From Gaiellasilicea sp037720595 (GTDB taxonomy: Bacteria > Actinomycetota > Thermoleophilia > Gaiellales > Gaiellaceae): 64,000 nucleotides of DNA. A program made the translations under genes and the position numbers. The stretch is from contig JBBJLW010000004.1 in the NCBI GenBank assembly GCA_037720595.1, forward strand, positions 117,587 through 181,586, written 5' to 3'. Position 1 is the first letter of the stretch; every line of letters begins with the position of its first letter. The notes beneath the pieces were generated by a model that worked only from the letters and a program-made list of their open reading frames with translations, did not search any database and had not been told where the DNA came from. This document shows, piece after piece, positions 1 through 8,046 of the stretch.

Positions 1-95
1 GCGCTGAGTTTTGGGCGAGTCGGCGCTCGCGATCATCCACAGCCTTCCCTTGCCCGCGCTACCACGTGGCAAACGTCACACTATCGCGTGACGGC

Positions 96-2003
96 TCAGG
101 CGGGATGCGCCGCGTCGAGCACGTCGCGCACCTTGCGCGCGAGCTCGGCCGCCGAGAACGGCTTTTGCAAGTAGGCGTTCGTTGACGTCAGCGCCGACGA
201 GTCGAGGACGGCGTGGCTGGTGTAGCCGGACGTGTAGATGACCTTCAGCTGTGGACTCTGCTCGAGCAGGCGGCGGACGAGCTCGGGCCCCTTCATCTCC
301 GGCATCACGATGTCGGTGACGACCAGGTCAAACGTCACGCCGTCGCGAAAGAGCTCGAGGGCCTCGTTCGGGCCGGCGACGGCGACGACCTCGTAACCGT
401 GGCGCTTGAGCATCAGGGTCACGACGTGCCGGACCGCGTCCTCGTCCTCGACGACGAGGAGCGTTTCGTTTCCCGACGGCGGAGGTTCGGCGACCGGCGC
501 CGCAGCCGCCTCGACGACCTCGTCGCTGCGGCGTAGGTAGATCGTGAAGGTTGCTCCGACGCCCGGCGCGCTGTCGATCGTCAAGTAGCCGCCGGACTGC
601 TTGACGATGCCGTACACGGTTGAGAGGCCGAGGCCGCTGCCGGCGCCTTGCGGCTTCGTCGTGAAGAAGGGCTCGAACGCTTGTGTGCGTGTCGCTTCGT
701 CCATGCCTTCCCCCGTGTCGCTGACCGAGAGGACGATGTAATGACCGGGCTCGGCGCCAAACAATGCTGCGGCGGCTTGCTCGTCGAGATGGACACTCGC
801 CGTCTCGAGCGTCAACGTGCCGCCGTCTGGCATCGCGTCGCGGGCGTTGACGGCCAGATTGACGACAACCTGGTCAATCTGGCTGCGGTCGGCGAGCACC
901 TGGCCGAGGTTCGGGTCGAGCGTCGTCACGATCGCGATGTCTTCGCCGAGGAGGCGCTGCAGCATCTTCTCGATGTCGACCACCGAGTCATTCAGGTTCA
1001 GCGGCTTCGGCTGCAACAGCTGCTGCCGGCTGAAGGCCAGGAGTTGGCTGGTCAGTGTCGCCGCGCGCGCCGAGGCTTTGCCGATCTCCTCGAGATCCGC
1101 GCGCAGCGCGGGGTCGCCGCCGTCTGGGCGGTCGAGGGCCAATTCCGCGTAGCCGGAGATCGCCAGCAGGAGGTTGTTGAAGTCATGCGCGACACCTCCG
1201 GCGAGGCGGCCGACGGCCTCCATCTTCTGTGACTGCCGCAGCTGCGCTTCCAGCTTCCGCTGCGCCGTCACGTTCGCAAACGAAATGCCGACCTTGCGCC
1301 CCGGCAGCGAAAACGCGCGGACAGCGAAGGTCTGCTCATTGATCTTGTCGTCGCTGTATTCGACATCGTCGAAGTCGTGAGTTGGGGCGCCGAGGGCGAT
1401 CTGGTAGTAGATCTGCGGCAACTCGGTTTCGGCGAGCGCCGGGAAGGCGTCAAGCAGGCGCTTGCCGATCACAGACGCAGCCTCGACGCCGGTCGCGCGC
1501 TCCGACCCGGCGTTCGCCTCGACCATGCGCAGGCTCGTCGCGTCGTCGGGGTCTTCAAGGACGTAGACGTAGAGGCCCACATCCATGTGCGAGACGATGT
1601 CGCGGTGCATCGCGACATCGGCGGCGGCGGCGTGCCTGTCGGTAACGTCGATGGCCAAACCGACGCAGCCGACGATCGCGCCGTCGTCGCGCAAAGGCTC
1701 GATGACGGCATCGAAGTCGCGGCCGCGCCAGACGTGCGGGAAGCGGGAACGCTCGCCGTCGAGCGCGCCGACATGCGCTGCGACCGCAGCCGCCGCACGG
1801 TCGCCGCCGAACAGCTCGTACAGGTTTCTGCCGATGAACTGCTGGGGCTCAGCGCCGAGGGCGCTGACGAACTCGCCGTGCGTCGACGTGATCCGCAGCG
1901 CGCGGTCTGTCGTCCAACCAACGGCCGGAACCTGAGCTGCAAACGCGGGCACAAGCGACGGCACGCCGTGCCGCTCCACGAGTTCTACCGCAGATCCCTT
2001 CAT
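96..2003 (-). CDS. Hybrid sensor histidine kinase, PAS-PAS-HisKA-HATPase-receiver
   Basis: Cytosolic hybrid two-component kinase; no membrane segment is visible. In order: a PAS domain beginning near VPAVGWTTD (about residues 25-125), a second PAS (about 130-255), a HisKA helix with the phospho-acceptor His in GGVAHDFNN (about 273), an HATPase domain (N box NLAVNARDAM, G1 DTGEGM, F box FEPFFTT, G2 GSGLGLSTVYG), and a C-terminal receiver with acidic pair VEDED, acceptor Asp in VVTDIVMPEM and Lys in LQKPFS. The same architecture and a similar receiver tail occur in the broken kinase at 53896-56740, so the two look paralogous. The start is uncertain: ATG 2003, ATG 2048 and GTG 2078 are all in frame and none has a clear Shine-Dalgarno. 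Signal and output partner are unknown. Confidence 0.9.
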   Translation of the reverse strand: MKGSAVELVERHGVPSLVPAFAAQVPAVGWTTDRALRITSTHGEFVSALGAEPQQFIGRNLYELFGGDRAAAAVAAHVGALDGERSRFPHVWRGRDFDAVIEPLRDDGAIVGCVGLAIDVTDRHAAAADVAMHRDIVSHMDVGLYVYVLEDPDDATSLRMVEANAGSERATGVEAASVIGKRLLDAFPALAETELPQIYYQIALGAPTHDFDDVEYSDDKINEQTFAVRAFSLPGRKVGISFANVTAQRKLEAQLRQSQKMEAVGRLAGGVAHDFNNLLLAISGYAELALDRPDGGDPALRADLEEIGKASARAATLTSQLLAFSRQQLLQPKPLNLNDSVVDIEKMLQRLLGEDIAIVTTLDPNLGQVLADRSQIDQVVVNLAVNARDAMPDGGTLTLETASVHLDEQAAAALFGAEPGHYIVLSVSDTGEGMDEATRTQAFEPFFTTKPQGAGSGLGLSTVYGIVKQSGGYLTIDSAPGVGATFTIYLRRSDEVVEAAAAPVAEPPPSGNETLLVVEDEDAVRHVVTLMLKRHGYEVVAVAGPNEALELFRDGVTFDLVVTDIVMPEMKGPELVRRLLEQSPQLKVIYTSGYTSHAVLDSSALTSTNAYLQKPFSAAELARKVRDVLDAAHPA

Positions 2004-2145
2004 AGGCGAAGTATCGGCAGCCGGCCGGCGAAAATGAGCCCCTTTCATGGCGCCGCTACGGAAGCGGGGCCGATCCACCTGCTTCGGGTGGGCCGCTTCA
2101 CTACGCCTCGTGCGGCCGGCGCGTCGCCTTTGACGGCAATCGACG

Positions 2146-3096
2146 TCAACCGACCTCGTCGCCCCAGACCGTCCAATCGGCGCCGCGCTGCTTGCGCCCG
2201 TAGAGGTCGAGGTAAGGGCCCGGACTCGCTTTCTCGATCAGACTAATCGCCTCGTCCGGTTTCGCTGAATGGCGTCCCCGCGGGGCCTCGAACCAGTTGC
2301 GGATGTCGGTGCCGCGCGTCTTCAGCCGGCCGCGGGTCGCGAAGAGAAGCGGCTCCGTTCCCATCCGGAACCACGTTCCGAGCCCGAGCCCGCGTGGCTT
2401 CACCCAGACGAGCTGTGTTCGGTAAGTGAATCCCCAGGCTTCGATCACGCGCAAGCCGTCGGCGATTTTCGCGCCCGGCACCCACAGGTAGAGGTGGGAG
2501 TCCGGAGCAGCGAGCGCGGGCACCGGCAGCGCGATGATCTCCTCGAGCGAAAGGCAGCGGTAGCGGTCGTGTGCGAGGCCATCTCCGTAGTCCGCCTCCC
2601 ACGACCAGGGTGGGTCGCAATGGATTGTCCGGAACGTGCCGCTCGGGAGCGGCGGCGGCTCCAGCTCTGCGAAGTCCTTCCGGTTCTGTGCTCGCCATTC
2701 GCGGATCACGCGGCGCGCGTCGGCCACGGTCATCGCAGAAATGACAGGCGCAAGCGTTCGCTGCCCGTCGCGGTCGAGGGGCGCAAGCGCGCGCAAGTGG
2801 GAGAGCGAGAGCGAGTGTCCCTCCGGAGAGACATTTGCCGCAACGCGGGCCGCATCGATCAGCCCGTAGCCCGTCGAGCGGCCGAGCGACCATTCCCTGG
2901 CTAGGTACTCCTCGAAGCTCGGGTAGTGCTCGCAGTAGAGCCGCTCATCGCGGATCGCCTGGAGCGCAAGGCCGACCTCGACGAAAGTCTCGAGGCCGCG
3001 CTTGACGACCGCTTCGAGCTCGTCGAGGCGCTTGCGCTCCACGACAGACAGCGCCGTCGTTTTCGCTTGTGCTGCGAGGTCGGGAAGGGTGGACAC
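2146..3096 (-). CDS. Orphan MT-A70 family adenine N6-methyltransferase
   Basis: 316 residues from a GTG start. The N-terminal half (to about 145) is helical and charged and resembles the accessory region of phage and plasmid MT-A70 proteins. The catalytic signature DPPW is at residues 161-164, preceded by the TIHC strand. Further matching segments are LYLWVPGAK, TQLVWVKPRGLGLG and GTEPLLFATRG. MT-A70 enzymes transfer a methyl group from S-adenosylmethionine to adenine N6; DNA is the likely substrate here. No restriction enzyme adjoins it, so it is an orphan by context. A longer reading frame extends to 3768, but that part overlaps the divergent transposase and does not look like coding sequence in this frame. 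The neighbouring transposase suggests an accessory patch. Confidence 0.85.
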   Translation of the reverse strand: MSTLPDLAAQAKTTALSVVERKRLDELEAVVKRGLETFVEVGLALQAIRDERLYCEHYPSFEEYLAREWSLGRSTGYGLIDAARVAANVSPEGHSLSLSHLRALAPLDRDGQRTLAPVISAMTVADARRVIREWRAQNRKDFAELEPPPLPSGTFRTIHCDPPWSWEADYGDGLAHDRYRCLSLEEIIALPVPALAAPDSHLYLWVPGAKIADGLRVIEAWGFTYRTQLVWVKPRGLGLGTWFRMGTEPLLFATRGRLKTRGTDIRNWFEAPRGRHSAKPDEAISLIEKASPGPYLDLYGRKQRGADWTVWGDEVG

Positions 3097-3246
3097 AAAG
3101 CGTAGTTTCCGGTCGAGGTCGGATGTCTGATGTCGTCGCCGCCACGGCAGTGGGTCATGCCGCGTTCGCCTCTCCGAGTCCATGGCGCGCAAAACAGGCG
3201 ACATCGTCGTGCCGTGCACAGCGGAGACCACACGAAACCCCAGCCG

Positions 3247-4752
3247 ATGCGGCCAGCGCGCTTGCGTCCGAGCAAGCACCTGCCGCAGGGAAGCGGCGAG
3301 GTGCCGTACGCGCTTTCGCGCGACGAGTTGCGCGGGTTCGGCTTCGGCCAGATTACGGTTGCGCTGATCCAGAGCACGCCGTGGCAGACGGTGATCGCCC
3401 CGCGGCTGGATGCCATTCAGTTGAAGCGTGAGCGCGCCGGCAAGGAGAAGCCGTGGTACAGCGCTCACGAGCTCGAGGCGATTTGCCTTCTGCAGCGCGT
3501 CGCAGGCTTGACCAGCTACCAGGCCACCCGCGACTTCCTCGCCGGCGACACGATTGCCGCCGACGAGGCGCGCCGCCTGCTCAAGCTGGATCGAACGCGG
3601 GGCAACGGCCGCCGCCGCGGACGACGCGGAGAATTCAGCTCCGGGCCGACCCAGCAGTTCGACGGAGTCCCATCGAAGGCGACGATGACCCGCTTCCTGC
3701 GGTGCTGGGACGAAGTCGAGCGCGCCGACCTCTACGAGCAACTGTTCGAGGCGACGCTCCAGGAGCACCTCGAGTTCCCGGAGTTCCAGGAGGAGTGCCT
3801 GACGCTCTACGGCGACGGGTCACCGATGCTCACCCATTACACCGCTCCGATCTTCGACCCGAAGAGCGGCAAGATCGTGAATGCGAAGAAGGTGACCGCG
3901 CCGGAGGCTGGCTACGCCGGCTATGAACGCGGCCCGGATAAGTGCGGTGACGGCTGGAATCTGCTCGCGCTCGTGACTCGAACGTCGCTCCCGACAGCCT
4001 ACGAGCTGCCGAAGATCCACGACTCGGAGCGGGTCGAGTTTGTCCCATTGGTCAATCTGTTCGCGACCAAGGTGCGGCCGATGCTCGACCCCGAGCGCGT
4101 GGGAATCATCACCACTGACGGCGCCTTCCATAGCCCGCTTGGCCGCGAGGCCGTGCGCGACGCTGGCTACGTCGAGAACATCCACCTCTGCAGCCACGCC
4201 GACACCGAGGAAACCAATCGGCGCGCCGAGGCGATGAGCGGCCGGAGAATCCCGATCGACGGCTACCCCGGTTGGTTCGCAAACGACCACCGCGAGGTGA
4301 TCTGCGCTCACGGCCGCCGCGCCGCCAAGGTGATCGAGCCGCCGAAACGCAACGGCCGGCCCGTCGTCCGCGTCGAGGGGAGTTGCCTCGACGGATGCAC
4401 GCGGTCGATCTCGATCGAGTCCGGCACGTGGCGCCGCGCGCAAAATCCGACTCAGTTTGTCCGTTGCGCCCCACACGAGCCGGCTGACCGCCGCGACTGG
4501 GCGCTCGGCAACGGCCTCACCTTCAACGACCCCGAGGCGAGCTCCCACGGAAAGATGCGGTTCGGACGCAACGAGGGATTCCACGGTGCGATGGCGAGCC
4601 GCTACAAACTGCTCGAGAAGCGGTGGTTCCGCCGCCGCGGGCAGGTGCGGATCGAGGTGGCGATGGTCTTCAGCATCGTCCACGTCATCGCAATGGAATA
4701 CCGCCGGCGTCTGAGCGAGGCCGAAGGGCCAACACTCCAACTGGCCGCCTAG
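3247..4752 (+). CDS. DDE-type transposase with internal Cys/His insertion
   Basis: 501 residues from ATG 3247; an upstream ATG at 3130 would add 39 residues that look non-coding. Candidate catalytic residues are Asp in LYGDGSPM, Asp in GIITTDGAFHS and a Glu in the C-terminal block GRNEGFHGAMASRYKLLEK, followed by RWFRRRGQVRIE, which resembles the Y-R-E signature of IS4/IS1182-type transposases. Between the second Asp and the Glu lies an insertion with CAH, CLDGC and CAPH groups, which could bind zinc. Divergent from the MT-A70 gene with a 150-bp gap that holds nothing else recognisable. I found no terminal inverted repeat or target duplication by eye, so element ends are undefined. The exact IS family is not assigned. 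Confidence 0.75.
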   Translation: MRPARLRPSKHLPQGSGEVPYALSRDELRGFGFGQITVALIQSTPWQTVIAPRLDAIQLKRERAGKEKPWYSAHELEAICLLQRVAGLTSYQATRDFLAGDTIAADEARRLLKLDRTRGNGRRRGRRGEFSSGPTQQFDGVPSKATMTRFLRCWDEVERADLYEQLFEATLQEHLEFPEFQEECLTLYGDGSPMLTHYTAPIFDPKSGKIVNAKKVTAPEAGYAGYERGPDKCGDGWNLLALVTRTSLPTAYELPKIHDSERVEFVPLVNLFATKVRPMLDPERVGIITTDGAFHSPLGREAVRDAGYVENIHLCSHADTEETNRRAEAMSGRRIPIDGYPGWFANDHREVICAHGRRAAKVIEPPKRNGRPVVRVEGSCLDGCTRSISIESGTWRRAQNPTQFVRCAPHEPADRRDWALGNGLTFNDPEASSHGKMRFGRNEGFHGAMASRYKLLEKRWFRRRGQVRIEVAMVFSIVHVIAMEYRRRLSEAEGPTLQLAA

Positions 4753-4813
4753 CCTCTCCGGCTAGGCACCGCAAATCGAGCGAAGCGAAAACGGCAGGCG
4801 AAAGCCTGCCGTT
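4747..4813 (+). terminator. Two strong hairpins at the end of the transposase gene
   Basis: The first hairpin, 4747-4767, has a perfect 8-bp stem (GCCTAGCC/GGCTAGGC) with a 5-nt loop and spans the transposase stop codon. The second, 4790-4813, has a perfect 10-bp stem (AACGGCAGGC/GCCTGCCGTT) closed by a GAAA tetraloop. Neither is followed by a clear U-tract, so termination is inferred from stability and position. The remaining bases to about 4958 contain a weaker 6-bp hairpin near 4864-4886 and two copies of GTTGAAAC (4924-4931 and 4948-4955), and no gene. Confidence 0.55.
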
Positions 4814-5294
4814 GCTGTACGTTCGTCCGGAATAGAAACCCGCCGCGCTCCCGGCTAAGGCGTTTTACCTCTTTCAAAAGGTAAGACCTGTCGGATCGGA
4901 ACCGGCTCTGCCAGCTGCGCGAAGTTGAAACGGGATCGAACGAGGTTGTTGAAACTGAGCCCAGCAATTCCTCGTAGACGATCGGCCGGTGGACATAGTC
5001 GTCGGCGCCCCGCTGGAACGCCCGCAACCGATCGACGGCGTCAGCTCGCTCGGGGCCGAGCACGATCACGGGCACCTCGCGGTTCCAGGTACGCCCAGGC
5101 GCGCCCTCGCGTAGACGGGCGCACAGATCGAGTTCCGAGACCAGCACGAGATCGGGCAGGAGCCGCTCGGCGAGGTCGAGTGTCTCGCCGCCGAAGCGCG
5201 CGTTCAGCACCTCGAAGCCGTCCGTCAAGAGCTGCCGCGCGAGATAGTCGCGGATGTCGGATTCTGAGTGGGAGAGAAGCACCGCCGCCGCCAT
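4749..5294 (-). pseudogene. Truncated pseudo-receiver gene
   Basis: Residues 1-112 (bases 4959-5294) have the full length and strand order of a CheY-like receiver, ending in GADDYVHRPIVYEELLG. After that the frame runs into unrelated low-complexity residues, so any output domain has been lost at about base 4959, next to the transposase patch. The receiver is also atypical: the N-terminal acidic pair is replaced (LLSHSES), the phospho-acceptor Asp position reads Ser (DLVLVSEL), and the conserved Lys-Pro is Arg-Pro. It therefore would not be expected to be phosphorylated even when intact. Divergent from the Kelch lipoprotein gene across 37 bp. It may still express a stand-alone pseudo-receiver. 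Confidence 0.6.
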
Positions 5295-5331
5295 GTACTC
5301 GAAGCTAGCATCGGCTTCTCGGAGCCGAAAG

Positions 5332-6318
5332 ATGTCCTTTGTCTCAATTTCTCAACGCTTCCTCCCCAGCCGTCCGGTCGGCTCACGGCCGTTTCGGACA
5401 GTCCTGTTCGCGCTCTTCCTAGTCGCCTTCCTCCTCGTTGCCTGCGCGTCGGGTGGCAGCAGCGGCTGGCAGCGACACGCACCACTTTCCGAGCCGCGCA
5501 CTGAGGTTGCCGCCGCGGTCGCGAACGGTTCGATCGTCGCGGTCGGCGGCTTCCAATCGACAGGTGCGAACTCACCGAGAGCCGACACGTACTCGATTGC
5601 CGAAGACCGCTGGCGCCGACTGCCGGATCTGCCCCTAGCCGTCGACCACGCGGCGGCGGCGAGCGCGAACGGCCGCGTCTACATCCTGGGCGGCTACGGC
5701 TCCGACCGACGTCCGCTACGCACGGCCTTCGTGCTCGAGGCCGGCCGCTGGCGCTCGCTCGCGCCGATGCCGGAAGCGCGAGCCGCGGCTGCGGCTGCCG
5801 TAGCGAACGGCGTCCTCTACGTCCTCGGCGGCGTCGACGGCCGTCGCGGGCTTGCGCGAGTGGCGCTCGCCCACGACCATTACACCCGTCGCTGGTCGCG
5901 GCTGCCCGGGCCGAATCCGCGCGAGCATCTCGCCGCCGCCGCGACGGGGGGCCGGATCTACGCACTCGGCGGTCGCACCGCAGGCTACGACACGAATCTT
6001 GCGCTGCTCGAGGTCTACCGGCCTGCCTCCCGTATCTGGTCGCGCCTCCCACCCGTGCCGACGGCGCGCGGCGGCACCGGCGCCGCGGCCATCGCCGGTC
6101 GCATCGTCTCCGTGGGCGGGGAAGAGCCCGCAGGCTCGATCAACAGCGTCTTCGCCTACAGCCCAGCCACCCGGCGCTGGCAGCGGCTGGCGAACCTCCC
6201 GACTCCGCGCCACGGCCTCGGCGTCGTCGCCTATCGGGACCGCGTCTATGCCGTCGCCGGCGGGCCGCAGCCGGGCTTGACGACGAGCGGCGCGGTCGAG
6301 AGCCTGCGCGTCCCCTAG
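5332..6318 (+). CDS. Secreted Kelch-repeat lipoprotein
   Basis: 328 residues. ATG 5332 is chosen because GGAG at 5321-5324 lies 7 bases upstream and because the signal sequence follows; an ATG at 5254 would run through the divergent gene. The N-terminus has a basic stretch, a hydrophobic helix and the lipobox LVAC at about residues 33-36, so the mature protein should be lipid-anchored outside the membrane. The rest is six or so Kelch repeats, each with a GG pair (VAVGGFQ, YILGGYG, YVLGGVD, YALGGRT, VSVGGEE, YAVAGGP) and a W or R-W near the repeat end, predicting a beta-propeller. Such propellers bind protein or glycan partners; the partner here is unknown. Confidence 0.85.
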   Translation: MSFVSISQRFLPSRPVGSRPFRTVLFALFLVAFLLVACASGGSSGWQRHAPLSEPRTEVAAAVANGSIVAVGGFQSTGANSPRADTYSIAEDRWRRLPDLPLAVDHAAAASANGRVYILGGYGSDRRPLRTAFVLEAGRWRSLAPMPEARAAAAAAVANGVLYVLGGVDGRRGLARVALAHDHYTRRWSRLPGPNPREHLAAAATGGRIYALGGRTAGYDTNLALLEVYRPASRIWSRLPPVPTARGGTGAAAIAGRIVSVGGEEPAGSINSVFAYSPATRRWQRLANLPTPRHGLGVVAYRDRVYAVAGGPQPGLTTSGAVESLRVP

Positions 6319-6320
6319 CT

Positions 6321-7988
6321 CTACAGCCTTCCGGAGCGGACGACGCCGAGCAGGAGCCAGAACCCGAGCCCGCCGGAGAGCAGGAAGCCGATCACCGAGA
6401 GGAAGTGGACGCCGAAGAGCTGCGGGCCCTCAGTCGCGAGAATCCCGATCAGCGCCGAGCCGAGCAGCCCGCCGGCGACGACGAGGGCGATGACGACGCG
6501 GTTGATCGCCACGTCCAGCTTGTGCATGAACTCGTCGAGTCCCTTGTGCACGAAGCCCACCTCGATCTGGCCGTCGCGAATCTCCTGCAGCACGTCGTGC
6601 ACCTGGTAGGGGAGGTCGCGCGCGATCCCGAAGAGCTCTCGCCCGTCCTTCTGAGCGCGCTGCGCGAGCCGCTGCGGCGTGAACCGCTCCAGCATCAGCG
6701 CGCGTGCATAGGGCTGCGCGACCTCGAAGACGTTGAAGCCCGGATAGAGGTCGATTCCCACCGAGCCGAGCGTCGCGATCGCCTTGTCGAGCATGACGAA
6801 GCGCGTCGGCAACCTCAGGTTCATCGCGTAGATCAGGCTGAAGCCCTCGCGGATCACCTGGATCGGGTCGATCTCGGCGAGGCTGGCGCCGTAGTAGCGG
6901 TAGTAGAGGTCGCGCAGCGCCGTCGTGAACTCCTCCTCGCGCTCCTTCGGGTAGCGGACGCCTAGCTCGGCGAGTCGGCGCGGCATCCCCTCGATGTTCT
7001 CGTTGGCGGCGGCGATGAAGAGACCGGTCAGCTTGCCCATGTCGGCATCGGTCAGCTTCCCGACGAGCCCGAAGTCGACGAGTCCGATTCGAGCGCCGTC
7101 GAGGACGAGCACGTTCGCCGGGTGCGGATCGGCGTGGAAGAAGCCGTGGCGGAAGATCATCTCCATCCAGGTCTCCGTGATCCGGTAGGCGAGCTCGCGC
7201 CGCTCCTCGACCGAGCGTACGTCGAGGTCGAGGTCGGCGAGCTGGACGCCGTCGAGGAACTCGAGCGTAAGGATCCGAGAGCCCGAGTAGGTGCGGTAGA
7301 CCTTCGGCACGAGCACGAGCTCCGAGTCGGCGAAGTTGCGGCGGAACGTCTCCGCGTTCCGTGCCTCGAGCCGGTAGTCGAGCTCGTGCCTGATCGAGCG
7401 GGCGAACTCGTCGACGAGCGCGCTCGCGTCGATGAAGTCGAGCGAGCGGACGCGCTCCTTGACGATGCGGGCCGCCTGGTAGAGGAGCGCGAGGTCGGAC
7501 TCGATCTGGCGCGGCGCGTGGGGCCGCTGCACCTTGACGACGACCTCGTCGCCGTTCGGCAGCGTCGCCCGATGCACCTGGCCGATCGAGGCGGCGGCGA
7601 TCGGCAGCTCCTCGAAGGAACGGAAAGCCTGCTCGAGCGAGAGGCCGAGCTCGGCCTCCACGACAGCCCGCGCCTGCTCGAACGGAAACGGCCGGACGTC
7701 GTCCTGGAGCCCGCGCAGCTCGGCGACGATGTCCGGCGGGACGATGTCCGGCCGGGTCGATAGGAGCTGCCCGAACTTGACGAACGTCGGGCCGAGCTCG
7801 TCGAGCAGCTCGCGCAGGTGTCGCCCGCGATCCGAGCCGGCGTCTGCGTCGAGCTCGACCCGCGAGGTCCACGGCAGGATGTCGGTCAGCTTGTGGCGCT
7901 CGAAGAAGTAGCCGAACCCGTGCCGGACCGCGACCTGCGCGATCTCGGAGAGCCGGCCGATCTTGCGGGTGCGTGGAGGCACGCCCAT
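6321..7988 (-). CDS. UbiB/ABC1 (AarF) family atypical kinase
   Basis: 555 residues, starting at ATG 7988. The ABC1/ADCK/UbiB signature is complete: the KxGQ motif in FVKFGQLLSTRPD, the Ala-rich nucleotide loop AAASIGQVHRA, the catalytic Lys in VVVKVQRP, ADPHPANVL and the metal-binding LVDFGLVG. Two hydrophobic helices at the C-terminus (about 490-550) anchor it to the membrane, as in other family members. UbiB proteins are ATPases or kinases that support isoprenoid quinone biosynthesis or lipid handling; the substrate here is unknown. A UbiK-like coiled-coil gene lies one gene away (9501-9716), though on the far side of an opposite-strand antiporter gene. Confidence 0.92.
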   Translation of the reverse strand: MGVPPRTRKIGRLSEIAQVAVRHGFGYFFERHKLTDILPWTSRVELDADAGSDRGRHLRELLDELGPTFVKFGQLLSTRPDIVPPDIVAELRGLQDDVRPFPFEQARAVVEAELGLSLEQAFRSFEELPIAAASIGQVHRATLPNGDEVVVKVQRPHAPRQIESDLALLYQAARIVKERVRSLDFIDASALVDEFARSIRHELDYRLEARNAETFRRNFADSELVLVPKVYRTYSGSRILTLEFLDGVQLADLDLDVRSVEERRELAYRITETWMEMIFRHGFFHADPHPANVLVLDGARIGLVDFGLVGKLTDADMGKLTGLFIAAANENIEGMPRRLAELGVRYPKEREEEFTTALRDLYYRYYGASLAEIDPIQVIREGFSLIYAMNLRLPTRFVMLDKAIATLGSVGIDLYPGFNVFEVAQPYARALMLERFTPQRLAQRAQKDGRELFGIARDLPYQVHDVLQEIRDGQIEVGFVHKGLDEFMHKLDVAINRVVIALVVAGGLLGSALIGILATEGPQLFGVHFLSVIGFLLSGGLGFWLLLGVVRSGRL

Positions 7989-8046
7989 CGCGCAGAGTGT
8001 TGCACGGAGCGCGGCGCACGCCCGCTCGGCCGGGAAAGATAGGCGG

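Noticed and set aside
74..93. Hairpin CGTCAC/GTGACG just after the first kinase gene
   Set aside because: Only a 6-bp stem with an 8-nt loop and no U-tract; too weak to call a terminator.
2146..3768. A 540-residue version of the MT-A70 protein
   Set aside because: The extra 224 residues overlap the transposase gene in the opposite direction and have no family match; the GTG at 3096 fits the family length better.
4924..4955. Two GTTGAAAC copies 24 bp apart, like the end of a CRISPR repeat
   Set aside because: Only two short copies, no longer repeat, no regular spacers and no cas genes nearby.
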